From positions 1 to 64,000 of the forward strand of contig JAWUWD010000133.1 in assembly GCA_034112085.1 (NCBI GenBank): DNA of 64,000 bases. Reading direction: 5' to 3'. This document shows, piece by piece, positions 44,801 through 53,066 of the stretch. The stretch comes from JAWUWD01 sp034112085. GTDB lineage: Bacteria > Bacteroidota > Bacteroidia > Cytophagales > Cyclobacteriaceae. A program made the position numbers and the translations under genes. Under the pieces are notes generated by a model that did no database searches, was not told the DNA's origin, and worked only from the letters and a program-made list of their open reading frames with translations. The stretch's first letter is position 1. Each line of letters starts with the position of its first letter.

Positions 44801-47782
44801 ATTTTTGAACCACTGGTAACTATTAGCAGTACCACTAGTAGTGATAGATAAGACGAAATCATCACCAGCAAGGACTGCAGGAGTAGATGCCGTACCTATT
44901 GTTCCTTGATTTGCATAATTGATTCCTGCAACTCCTACATTTGCTTCTAATGAACCAAATTCAAGTTGATTATTTGATACATCTATGGTCGTAATATGAT
45001 TTGCTAGAGAGAAATCAGGAATTCCGGTTAATAAATTCCCAGAAAGATTGAGGGTGGCTAATGAATCTAGCCCAGAATTAACTGTAAATGCTCCAGTGAT
45101 ATTGTTGTTTGGCAGTGCCAGAGAAGTAACTCGATTGTTGGCTACCGTAACTCCAAACCATGTAGATACATCCCCAGTTTTCCAATTGGTATTATTCGTC
45201 CAACTATCTCCCCCGGTTTCATCATAGACAGTTACCAATTGTGCCGAGTCGGCTACTATGCTTATTACCGGCATATTGGTGTTGTTGATTATGAACCTAT
45301 TGCCTTGATAGTACTGTAGAGTAAACAGATCCTTATCCCCATCCCCATCAATATCACCTGCTACTGCTCCATAACTTTTGGAATCTAGACTCCCAACAAC
45401 AGAAAAGGCACCAGCACCATCGTTTTGAATGAATTGATCATTATACTCACCACCATTAATAAAAAGATCAATATCTCCATCCAAATCAAAGTCTTCAAGA
45501 ATTGGAATAGATTCTGCTGTGGTAGTAGCTATTATAGAGGCCGTGAAGTTAGCTGTACCGTCATTTGTAAAAAAATTGACATCACTCGGAATTGGATTAC
45601 GATCAATTACCACAATGTCAGCATCCCCATCATTATCCATGTCTTTCACCTGAAAACTACTCTCATTAAATTCGAATGATGGGTTGGCAGGAGTAATTAG
45701 CCCTGTGGCTGACAATGAGCCAGCAGTATTTGTGTATTTCGCAAGCCCTACAGATACATAACTAAATTCAGCCCTTGTAATTACATCTAGATCGCTATCG
45801 CCATCAATATCTGTAAGTACCAGACCTCTAATTTTATTAGTAGCGGGAGAACTAGATTCTGTAAAGCTACCACTTCCATTATTTGTCCAAATGTTGATGT
45901 TATCAATAGTCGTAATATCATTAGAAGTAACGGTTACGACATCTACAAATCCATCACCGTTCATATCACCAGTAGCTATGCCTTGTATTCGGTCATCGCT
46001 ATCTGCCGCTGCAAAAGTACTTCCTGCTGTAAAGTTTCCTGTCCCATCGTTGTTCCATACATGGAATTGATGCTCAAGATCACCATCAGCGAAAATAACA
46101 TCGCTATCACCATCGTTGTCATAGTCCCCTGTAGTTAGATAATATGTTCCATGTGTGACTGAAATCTCTGGTCCTTTCGAAAAATTACCTGTGCCGTCAT
46201 TGATCAAGGTGCCATTGGTGTAGGACATGATGACATCTAAATCACTGTCTCCGTCTAAATCCAATAAATCAAAATCTGGCGAATAGATTACATCTACTAT
46301 CTGATCATCAAATGACGTGAAATTGGCTGTGCCATCATTTGCAAATAATTCCATGTCGATATAGCTGGCTAAGACTATGTCATTATCGCCATCACCATCG
46401 AAATCGATAATGGTAGCTTCAGCATCATCAGATGGGTTATTTGTAAAATTCAATAGTTGGGAACTCTCAGTAAACACGTTTGCACCATCATTGATCCAAA
46501 GGATATTTTCATCAATGTTAGTATTCAATGAAATATTCTGAATGTCTTTTCCGATTATTATTTCACTCCCCCCGTTGGCATCCAAGTTAGAAATCACGAA
46601 ATCGTTATCATAATTGACTTGCAAATTTGCGTCTACATTTTGTTCGATGGTTGTTTGTGTGAATCTACCAGTGCCATCATTTTCAAAATGCCACAAATTG
46701 TCAATAATTGATGCCACAACATCAATATCACCATCAGCATCCGTATCGGCTATTCCCCCAAGTCTCACATAAGTATAGCTGGCGCCCGTTATCAATGTTT
46801 TTACAACTGAAGGCTCGGTAAAACCACCGGATTGATCATTCAAATACACTTTTATAGTGTCTTGATCTATTATTGTAATATCAAGGAAGGCATCACCGGT
46901 AAAATCACCTACGCGCATTAGGTCAGTATTAGGTAAAAAAGCTAAGGCAGTTCCAGTCGTAAAACTGGTGCCCGTACCACTATTACTCAATATTTTTGCC
47001 TCATAGACATATCCACCTATATCTTCTCTGGTCAGTATGTCCAAGTCACCATCTCCATCGAAGTCACCTTTGTCTAAGAATCTATTTTCAGGGCCAAAAG
47101 CCGAATTAGTAGCGATGAAATTTCCGCTACCATCATTTATCAAATAATTAAAACGAGATTGATTTGAATTGTTTTCTTCAAGAACCACAAAATCTAGATC
47201 ACCGTCTCCGTCAAAATCGCCCATCAAAATATGATCAACACCATAACTAGGCGTCCATATTTCGTTCTGTGTTCTTATATCACCTGCTCCGTCATTCACA
47301 AACATTTTGGCAGCAGAATAATATGCAAACATTATCAAATCCAAATCACTGTCTCCATCAAAATCACCTACATATCTTCTATCACTTAGCAACCCATCGC
47401 CTAATACGGGTTGCTCACTAAAGATGGACACAGCCTGCGACCTAGCTGATGAGTTTGAATCCTTGCTTGCGGATTGAGTGCTCCTTATTTCTTTATTTTG
47501 CTTGAAGGCTCCAAATCGTTTTTCTTGCGTTGGTCTCTCCTGCGCATTTCCGGCTATCGCAACAAAGCCCAAAGCAAATGCCAGTGCCCAATGCTTTAAT
47601 TTAAGATTGGAAGCCAGCCCTAATTGATGTTCGAGTTTTTTTAATTTTTCAATCCAATGATGTTTCGACCTTCCATTTTTGTTTTGAAAATCGCCCTTAC
47701 TCAGGCTTTTTAAAAATCGATTTTGGAGCTTCAAATAAGTTTCTTTTCTTTTTTGAAGAATGGATGATTGAAGATTTTTCAT
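41864..47782 (-). CDS. giant T9SS-exported surface protein: FG-GAP repeats plus four LRR-Ig repeats
   Basis: 1972 residues. An unusually long basic N-terminus (1-64, about 16 Lys/Arg) precedes the signal core (WALAFALGFVAIAGNAQ, about 65-81). About twelve calcium-type FG-GAP motifs follow (DFDGDGDLDFVVL, DYDNDGDSDVIF and others, to about 840). Residues about 845-1657 are four near-identical repeats of 203-204 residues, each with LRR-like strands and an Ig-like domain (SYQWFKN, YHCEV). A carboxypeptidase-regulatory-like region with a basic loop (VGGAGVSVRRGRRSGK, near 1785-1805) precedes the type A T9SS sorting domain (VELYPNPTGE to the end). It is likely a cell-surface or secreted adhesin-like protein. 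It lies 54 bp after the TIGR03032-like gene. Confidence 0.9.
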   Translation of the reverse strand: MKNLQSSILQKRKETYLKLQNRFLKSLSKGDFQNKNGRSKHHWIEKLKKLEHQLGLASNLKLKHWALAFALGFVAIAGNAQERPTQEKRFGAFKQNKEIRSTQSASKDSNSSARSQAVSIFSEQPVLGDGLLSDRRYVGDFDGDSDLDLIMFAYYSAAKMFVNDGAGDIRTQNEIWTPSYGVDHILMGDFDGDGDLDFVVLEENNSNQSRFNYLINDGSGNFIATNSAFGPENRFLDKGDFDGDGDLDILTREDIGGYVYEAKILSNSGTGTSFTTGTALAFLPNTDLMRVGDFTGDAFLDITIIDQDTIKVYLNDQSGGFTEPSVVKTLITGASYTYVRLGGIADTDADGDIDVVASIIDNLWHFENDGTGRFTQTTIEQNVDANLQVNYDNDFVISNLDANGGSEIIIGKDIQNISLNTNIDENILWINDGANVFTESSQLLNFTNNPSDDAEATIIDFDGDGDNDIVLASYIDMELFANDGTANFTSFDDQIVDVIYSPDFDLLDLDGDSDLDVIMSYTNGTLINDGTGNFSKGPEISVTHGTYYLTTGDYDNDGDSDVIFADGDLEHQFHVWNNDGTGNFTAGSTFAAADSDDRIQGIATGDMNGDGFVDVVTVTSNDITTIDNINIWTNNGSGSFTESSSPATNKIRGLVLTDIDGDSDLDVITRAEFSYVSVGLAKYTNTAGSLSATGLITPANPSFEFNESSFQVKDMDNDGDADIVVIDRNPIPSDVNFFTNDGTANFTASIIATTTAESIPILEDFDLDGDIDLFINGGEYNDQFIQNDGAGAFSVVGSLDSKSYGAVAGDIDGDGDKDLFTLQYYQGNRFIINNTNMPVISIVADSAQLVTVYDETGGDSWTNNTNWKTGDVSTWFGVTVANNRVTSLALPNNNITGAFTVNSGLDSLATLNLSGNLLTGIPDFSLANHITTIDVSNNQLEFGSLEANVGVAGINYANQGTIGTASTPAVLAGDDFVLSITTSGTANSYQWFKNGSPITGATNNTHTLSAIDITDVADYHCEVNSSIVTGLTLTTELTSLSIESVLGLDSVQLVTLYDETGGDSWTNNTNWKTGDVSTWSGVTVTNDRVSSLILANNNLTGVISAKSNLDSLTTLDLSGNLLTEIPDFTTNSISTIDVSNNQLEFGTLEANAGIPGIDYSNQATIGTASSAAALAGDDFVLSITTSGTANSYQWFKNSSPITGAITNTHTLNAIDITDEADYYCEVTNSIVTGLTLTTEITSLSIESVLGLDSAQLVTLYDETGGDTWTDNTNWKTGDVSTWFGVTVVNDRVSTVILENNNLTGAISVDTGLDSLITLDVSGNLLTAIPDLAGTSITTLDFSENQLEFGSLEPNAAIPGIDYSNQANIGSASTPAALAGDDFVLSITTSGTANSYQWFKNSSPITGAINNTHTVSTIDITDEADYHCEVTNSIVTGLTLTTEITTLSIQSVLELDSTQLVTLYDETGGDTWTDNTNWKTSDVSTWFGVTVVNGRVSTVLLENNNLAGEISVNTALDSLVTLDVSGNLLTAIPDLSGTTINTLDFSDNKLEFGSLEPNAAIPGIDYSNQATIGIASTETVSARSDFPVSITTSGTANQYQWFKDDAIITGAISSEYNITSINTADIGDYHCEVTNTIVTGLTLTTEVTTIKAQASISGTIFLDANTALDNGEVMLLRITNTDGYDTTSVINVANDGTYTHPNAALGQYITLAQADLTAFPDHLPTYWGEEINSILWEEAGIITLDSTTVGVDVILEGVPDEKPAGEGLISGILEEEIPEGGRLEAKRRVGGAGVSVRRGRRSGKSEDTDLELVDYVYTNDEGEFKFENLENDVYTFNVQYPGYPMDTDSNLEIDVNQSQPEAQVTAIVAEGVISVAIVNITALGSLPDYVNVELYPNPTGELLFINELNTLGNNYTVSIFNSIGKEVLQENYDVAKHQGINVGHLDAGVYIVHLENPMKKDSILKTFRVIIEK
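42812..45250 (-). repeat. four tandem ~609-bp coding repeats
   Basis: Each unit begins at a codon for Asp in DS(A/V/T)QLVTLYDETGG. On the minus strand these codons start at 45250, 44638, 44029 and 43420, giving periods of 612, 609 and 609 bp. Long blocks are identical or nearly so between units 3 and 4, which suggests recent duplication or gene conversion. The array is wholly inside the giant surface-protein gene and in frame. Confidence 0.92.
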
Positions 47783-47836
47783 AGTGTATTCTATTTATTT
47801 CTTACTATACCACAGGGCAATTTAGTTTCTTTTGTA

Positions 47837-48928
47837 TCAAGGTGTAATAGTTTCTTTATCTTCTGGCGCTGCCTCTCTTTGCCAAAACACCATTTCTTTT
47901 GTTGCGACAGTAGTTTCATGGATGCCCTTTTCCAAATTTAGTATGTTGGGGCGGATGGTGTTGGGCAGTACTTTCACTTCGAAGAGTTCATCGACAGTGG
48001 TATTGTAGTTGATATACCCCACTTGTTTTCCTGTAGGAAGATACACTACACTCACTCCACAATTTACTGATTTCTGTGCGATAGGTGCTTCTTTGAACAA
48101 AGAGCTGCTCTGCCTTAATTTTGACATGGCGATGAACAAGTAGTCTCCGATGCGATCCATTCCTCGTAAAAAGCCGTTGAGTTGAGTAATCACTTCGTAT
48201 TTTTTATTTTCAACATCGACCTTGATCAATTCGCCAGTCGCTGACAGCAACATATATAGACCATCATCATACCAGCGTGGCGAATGTGGTGTTGGTAGAT
48301 TCTCAAGTATTATTTCATTGGTAGTTATATCTATTAACACACCTGAGTTAAGCATTCCTTTTTTCCAGCTCAAGGCAGAATCTCCAGTACCCAGCGCTGT
48401 CACATATTTGGCTTCACCATCTTTGACAGCTATCCCATTTAAATGGCATCGATCTTCTGGAATTAGATTTGAGATAAATGAAGGTTTCCAAATAGGCTCA
48501 AAACTGAATTGATGACTTAATGCCGACAAACATGAAAATGCGGTATTGACAGCAATCAATCCTTTATCTGTCCATGCCAGGTCATGCAAGTCTAATGTGC
48601 CGGTATAGAAGCTTGTTCTTGGCACATAGAAGGAATCATAAACTCCAGGATTGGCTGGATAGTCTTTGGCAAGCCCTGGTGCGTTGGCTGTTATAATTAT
48701 TTCAGATTTGAGCGCAATGGCAAGTGTATTGCTTTTGACAGCCATGCCCATTGGTCTCGGAAAATTTCTAGGTAATTGAATTAATGAATCATTGTCCTTA
48801 GGAGAAAATAAAACCACTTTCCCCGTCTGATAGGTGCTTATCGCTAATGAACACTGAAGACCCTGAAGAATTTCTGGTACGTTTGGCGAATAGCTATAAC
48901 TAAAAGGTGGTGGTGGTTGCTGCTGCAT
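47837..48928 (-). CDS. TIGR03032/DUF4915-like beta-propeller protein
   Basis: This 363-residue protein resembles the TIGR03032 family: FSYSYSPNVPEILQGLQCSL, then NFPRPMGMAV, LHDLAWTDKGLIAVNTAFSC, CHLNGIAVKDGEAKYVTALG and PHSPRWYDDGLYMLLS. The repeated strands suggest a beta-propeller. No signal peptide is seen and the N-terminus starts MQQQPPPP. The family has no proven function. It is the first gene of an operon with the giant T9SS protein and a nitroreductase, and it diverges from the TPR-CHAT gene. Confidence 0.8.
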   Translation of the reverse strand: MQQQPPPPFSYSYSPNVPEILQGLQCSLAISTYQTGKVVLFSPKDNDSLIQLPRNFPRPMGMAVKSNTLAIALKSEIIITANAPGLAKDYPANPGVYDSFYVPRTSFYTGTLDLHDLAWTDKGLIAVNTAFSCLSALSHQFSFEPIWKPSFISNLIPEDRCHLNGIAVKDGEAKYVTALGTGDSALSWKKGMLNSGVLIDITTNEIILENLPTPHSPRWYDDGLYMLLSATGELIKVDVENKKYEVITQLNGFLRGMDRIGDYLFIAMSKLRQSSSLFKEAPIAQKSVNCGVSVVYLPTGKQVGYINYNTTVDELFEVKVLPNTIRPNILNLEKGIHETTVATKEMVFWQREAAPEDKETITP

Positions 48929-49035
48929 ATTTCATCTAATATCGACAATAAATATATAGATATTCTATTAATGAATAAATAACTTGAATAGTGATTTTTA
49001 AGTGAAAGATAATTATATTTTATGTAAAGTCAAGC

Positions 49036-49068
49036 CACTCAAAGTAAGTTTATGACTTACTTTGAGTG
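49036..49068. promoter_or_regulatory. perfect 14-bp stem dyad in a divergent promoter region
   Basis: CACTCAAAGTAAGT (49036-49049) and ACTTACTTTGAGTG (49055-49068) are perfect inverted repeats around TTATG. The dyad lies 107 bp upstream of the TIGR03032-like start and 110 bp upstream of the CHAT start, midway between divergent genes. It has no T-tract and no gene ends here, so an operator or RNA structure is more likely than a terminator. Confidence 0.6.
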
Positions 49069-49178
49069 TAGAAAAAGTATACAGTACTCGTAGAGGAAAT
49101 TAGTATTTAGAAAATTTGTATTTTAGCAGAGCAGTTTTCTTCTAAGATGAATCCTCTCATTCATAAGACAATACTAAC

Positions 49179-52100
49179 ATGAAAACGTCACGACATATTA
49201 ACAGCAGAAAAGTACTGTTACCTCTTATTTTATTGTATAATCTAAGCCTTTTTGGACAGTCTATTGGTAATTATGCTGGGATAGAATTGGCCTATGAATC
49301 AGGCGAATATGAAAAGTGCATTGAACTCACTAATAAACATAAGGCAGAGCTAACTACCGCTAAAGATAGCATAGCCGCGAATGTGTTTTTCTATTTGGGA
49401 GACAGCTATATGCTGGTAGGTGACGACAAACAAGCGCTGGAAAATTTTGAAAAGGAACTTGAACTTAGGGAAGTACTTGGAGATAATGAGGAGTTGAGTG
49501 CCACATTGTACAATTTGATGAGGTTGTACAATGATCTCGGAAATTATGTTGAGGCCAGAACTACAGGGACTCGTCTTTTAGAAATAGACAAACAAACATT
49601 TGGTCAAACAAGTGAAGAATACATAATGTCTGTCAACGATTATATGGATGTATTGCGCAATCAGACAGCATACCAACTTCTAATTGTCCAAGGAGAGAAA
49701 ACGCTAAAATTCCTAGATGAGAACATGCCTGAATATGGGCTTATTCTTAATAAGGTAGCTGACGGATACTCGGCACTTGGAAATTATTCAAAGGCTGAAC
49801 CCTTGTTTGAGCAGTCGCTAGAACATATTGGGGAAATCAAAGGATATAGCTCTATTGAATTTGCAGTGGGTTTTTCAAACCTAGGATTGATGTATAGAGA
49901 TCAAGGCAGGTACCCTGATGCAGAATCTGTCTTCACCGAAGCGATTAAGATTCTTGATCAACGTGGAAGTACAGAAGCGATAGCCCATTCGATTTCGATA
50001 TTGAATAATTTGGCTTTGGTGCATTTGGAGTTGTCTAACTATGAAGCAACATTAGATGCATTTTGGAAAATAGAAAAATATGATGCGGAGGCTTATGGGA
50101 AAGATCATCCGTATTATGCAAATACTTTAAACCTTTTGGGAGAAGCCTATAATGAAAAAGGAAGCTATGAAGAGGCGCTCAATTATTATAACCAAGCAGC
50201 ACCTGTTATTCTAAAAACATATGGTGAAAAGAGCATTGACTATGCCTACAATCTTAACAACAAAGGTCGGGCACATATGCTCTCAGGTGATTTAGAAAAA
50301 GCAATACCACTATACGGGCAAGCGCTTGAGGTTTACAAGAAAGCTACTGGTAAAAGTAGTTCAGCATATGCTACCAGCTTGTTCAATCTTGGAAGAGCAT
50401 TGGAAATGAAAGAGGATCCAAAGGCTGTCAAACATTTTCAAGAAGCGCTAAAAATTAGGAAAAGTAATCTCGGTGAAAGTCATCCACTCTATGGAAAAAT
50501 TCTTCCACATCTTGCAGCACATCATTGGGCAAAAGGAGAAAACGAACAATCGTTAGAATTCTTTAATGAGACTTTTGATAATTATTACAAGCAAATTGAT
50601 AGCTACTTTCCCGTATTAAGCGAGTCAGAAAAAACAAAATTTTACTATGGAGGATTACGTCTGGATTTTGAAAAATTCAATGCTTTTGCTGTCGCTAATA
50701 ATCACTCAATGCCTCAACTTACGGGTGATATGTACAATTATCAGCTAAACACCAAGGCGTTGATCATGTATGCTACGAGCAAGGTGCGTGATGATATTAT
50801 GAATAAAGGAGGCATAAAATTAATTAAAAGATATAATGAGTGGCTAGAACTCAAAGAACGCCTTTCAAAACTATATGCTGTCAATGCTCAAGCCGATCGG
50901 AGCACAATCGATTCACTTAGTGGAGTGGCTAATTCATTAGAGAAGGAATTAACGGAAAAGTCGAGTCAATTTGGAGAAACGTATGCCAATGGTAAGCATA
51001 CTTGGCAGGAAGTTAGAGATCATTTGTCAGATGGAGAAGCTGCTGTTGAGGTCATACGATTTAGGGATTTTGATCCAAAGGCTGGTGGAAGCTTTAACGG
51101 AAACATAAAATATGCAGTATTAATAGTAAAACCAACAACCAAAGACTATCCAGAGTTAGTGATGTTGGAGAATGGCAAACAGATTGAGGAGCGTTATATT
51201 ATTAACTACCGTAATTCGATTCGCTACCAGATATTTGATCAACATTCTTATGGAGTACTTTGGGAGCCTATAGCTCCTGCACTCAAAGGGGTAAATAAAA
51301 TATATTTCTCGCCTGATGGAGTCTATAATCAAATCAGCATAAATTCACTATATAATCCAGATTCGAAACAGTATCTTCTAGAAGAGATGAATATTCACAA
51401 TGTCACAAACACTAAGGATTTACTTTCCTTTGACATGAACAAGAAAACTGCACCAGGAGCTTCAATGCTTTTTGGGTATCCAGATTACAATTTTGAAATA
51501 GAGAAAAAGGAAAAGAAGGGAGAACAAAGGAGCTTAAGATCCCTTCGAGGTGGTGGAAGTGGCGGGCTGACGAGAGGATTGAGAGCCGGATTATTAAGAT
51601 ATCTCAGAGGAGATGAAGGGATTTCGATGCTTCCAGGAACAAAGACAGAGGTTGAGAATATTGCTGGAATGTTTGCTTTAGAAAACGCAGAACACACTAC
51701 GTATTACACCAAAGATGCTGATGAATACACACTCAAACATGCGCGAAGCCCTAAATTATTGCACATAGCTACTCATGGGTTTTTCATGGCTAATATTGAT
51801 GAAGTATCTAGTAGTGATAAGGCCAAATATCTAGAAAATCCCCTAATGAGATCAGGTCTAGTACTAGCGGGGGCTGGAGGCTTTCTAAAAACGGGAGACA
51901 CTTATAACGGAGAGGACGGAATACTTACAGCCAACGAAGCTATGAATATGCGTCTGGATAACACAGAGGTGGTGGTAATGTCAGCATGTGAAACTGGTCT
52001 TGGGACAATTACCAATGGAGAGGGCGTTTATGGATTACAGCGCGCATTTTTGGTAGCTGGAGCGAAGAGCCTGATTATGAGCATGTGGAGTGTAGATGAT

Positions 52101-52250
52101 GACGCTACTCAAGAACTCATGACTACTTTTTACAAAGAGTGGCTCGCTTCTGGAAATAAGCAGGAGTCTTTTCGAAGAGCGCAATATGAGGTTAAGAAGA
52201 AGTATCCAGAGCCTTTCTACTGGGGAGCATTTATTATGGTGGGTGAATAA
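49179..52250 (+). CDS. exported TPR-CHAT caspase-like protein
   Basis: 1023 residues: a signal peptide (about 1-27, ending LSLFGQ), about ten tetratricopeptide repeats (30-470, such as YANTLNLLGEAYNEKGSYEEAL), a helical linker (500-620) and a C-terminal CHAT domain (about 690-1023). The clan CD catalytic pair is intact: LHIATHGFF (His866) and VVMSACETGLG (Cys937). An Arg/Gly-rich insert at about 783-810 (RSLRSLRGGGSGG, RGLRAGLLRYLR) precedes the catalytic His and resembles a cleavable activation loop. Because it is exported and lacks a T9SS domain, it is probably periplasmic. Its substrate is unknown. Confidence 0.9.
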   Translation: MKTSRHINSRKVLLPLILLYNLSLFGQSIGNYAGIELAYESGEYEKCIELTNKHKAELTTAKDSIAANVFFYLGDSYMLVGDDKQALENFEKELELREVLGDNEELSATLYNLMRLYNDLGNYVEARTTGTRLLEIDKQTFGQTSEEYIMSVNDYMDVLRNQTAYQLLIVQGEKTLKFLDENMPEYGLILNKVADGYSALGNYSKAEPLFEQSLEHIGEIKGYSSIEFAVGFSNLGLMYRDQGRYPDAESVFTEAIKILDQRGSTEAIAHSISILNNLALVHLELSNYEATLDAFWKIEKYDAEAYGKDHPYYANTLNLLGEAYNEKGSYEEALNYYNQAAPVILKTYGEKSIDYAYNLNNKGRAHMLSGDLEKAIPLYGQALEVYKKATGKSSSAYATSLFNLGRALEMKEDPKAVKHFQEALKIRKSNLGESHPLYGKILPHLAAHHWAKGENEQSLEFFNETFDNYYKQIDSYFPVLSESEKTKFYYGGLRLDFEKFNAFAVANNHSMPQLTGDMYNYQLNTKALIMYATSKVRDDIMNKGGIKLIKRYNEWLELKERLSKLYAVNAQADRSTIDSLSGVANSLEKELTEKSSQFGETYANGKHTWQEVRDHLSDGEAAVEVIRFRDFDPKAGGSFNGNIKYAVLIVKPTTKDYPELVMLENGKQIEERYIINYRNSIRYQIFDQHSYGVLWEPIAPALKGVNKIYFSPDGVYNQISINSLYNPDSKQYLLEEMNIHNVTNTKDLLSFDMNKKTAPGASMLFGYPDYNFEIEKKEKKGEQRSLRSLRGGGSGGLTRGLRAGLLRYLRGDEGISMLPGTKTEVENIAGMFALENAEHTTYYTKDADEYTLKHARSPKLLHIATHGFFMANIDEVSSSDKAKYLENPLMRSGLVLAGAGGFLKTGDTYNGEDGILTANEAMNMRLDNTEVVVMSACETGLGTITNGEGVYGLQRAFLVAGAKSLIMSMWSVDDDATQELMTTFYKEWLASGNKQESFRRAQYEVKKKYPEPFYWGAFIMVGE

Positions 52251-52253
52251 GTA

Positions 52254-52976
52254 TTATCCTAGTTCGCGTAATCTTCTTTGATACATTTGGACTGTGTTTT
52301 CCAAGCCATAATATAAGGCATCACATACCAAGGCATGGCCAATCGATACTTCATCTATAAAAGAAATTTGTTCTTTCATGTATCGAAGGTTTTCTAAATC
52401 TAGATCATGCCCTGCATTAATTCCGAGTCCTAGTTCTTGGGCTTTTTTAGCAGCGATAATATAAGGCGCTATGGCATTTTCTCTGTCTTTATCATAACAG
52501 GCAGCGTAGCTTTCGGTATAGAGTTCTATGCGATCTGTTCCAGTAGACACGGCTGCCTCTATCAGTTTGATGTCCGGGGCTATGAAAATAGATACTCGTA
52601 TACCAAAGGAATGAATTGTAGCAATTACTTCTTTTAAATAATCCTGGTGTTTAACAGTGTTCCAACCAGCGTTGGACGTGAGGACGTGAGGAGGGTCAGG
52701 TACCAATGTCGCTTGCGCAGGTCTAGTCTTCTTGATTAAGTCTATGAATCGATCATCAGGATAACCTTCTACATTCAATTCTGTTTTGACATGTTGTGCA
52801 AGATCAATGACATCCTGATGTCGAATATGGCGCTCATCTGGCCTAGGGTGTACTGTAATGCCATCCGCTCCAAACCTTTCGCAATCAAGAGCTACTTTCA
52901 ATACATCGGGATTATTGCCTCCTCGAGCATTCCTTATTGTAGCGATCTTGTTTACATTTACACTTAGCTTGGTCAT
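52254..52976 (-). CDS. pdxJ: pyridoxine 5'-phosphate synthase
   Basis: About 240 residues, matching PdxJ throughout: LSVNVNKIATIRNARGG at the N-terminus, DGITVHPRPDERHIR, NVEGYP, TLVPDPP, RIELYTESYA and GINAGHDLDLENL. It condenses 1-deoxyxylulose phosphate with aminoacetone phosphate to make vitamin B6. The frame reaches 53003, but ATG at 52976 (MTKLSVNVN) is the family start. It converges on the CHAT gene with 3 bp between the stops, and its first codons contain the -33 box of the divergent yqeY promoter. Confidence 0.95.
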   Translation of the reverse strand: MTKLSVNVNKIATIRNARGGNNPDVLKVALDCERFGADGITVHPRPDERHIRHQDVIDLAQHVKTELNVEGYPDDRFIDLIKKTRPAQATLVPDPPHVLTSNAGWNTVKHQDYLKEVIATIHSFGIRVSIFIAPDIKLIEAAVSTGTDRIELYTESYAACYDKDRENAIAPYIIAAKKAQELGLGINAGHDLDLENLRYMKEQISFIDEVSIGHALVCDALYYGLENTVQMYQRRLRELG

Positions 52977-52998
52977 CGAGTCGGATTTTATAACTTTG
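52969..52998 (+). promoter_or_regulatory. promoter of the yqeY-cvpA transcript
   Basis: TTG (52969-52971), 19 nt, then TAACTTTG (52991-52998): exact -7 consensus with correct spacing. It overlaps the start of the divergent pdxJ gene. The predicted leader to the ATG at 53067 is about 60 nt. Confidence 0.6.
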
Positions 52999-53066
52999 CG
53001 CAAGTTAGCTATTAGGTATCGATTGACAAATGCTGGGAGTAATTACAAACGAATAATACTAGAGGG

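Noticed and set aside
42812..45250. Regular direct repeats as a possible CRISPR or satellite array
   Set aside because: The period is about 609 bp, in frame, and encodes LRR and Ig domains; it is a protein repeat.
49036..49068. Dyad as a terminator
   Set aside because: No gene ends here on either strand and neither side has a T-tract.
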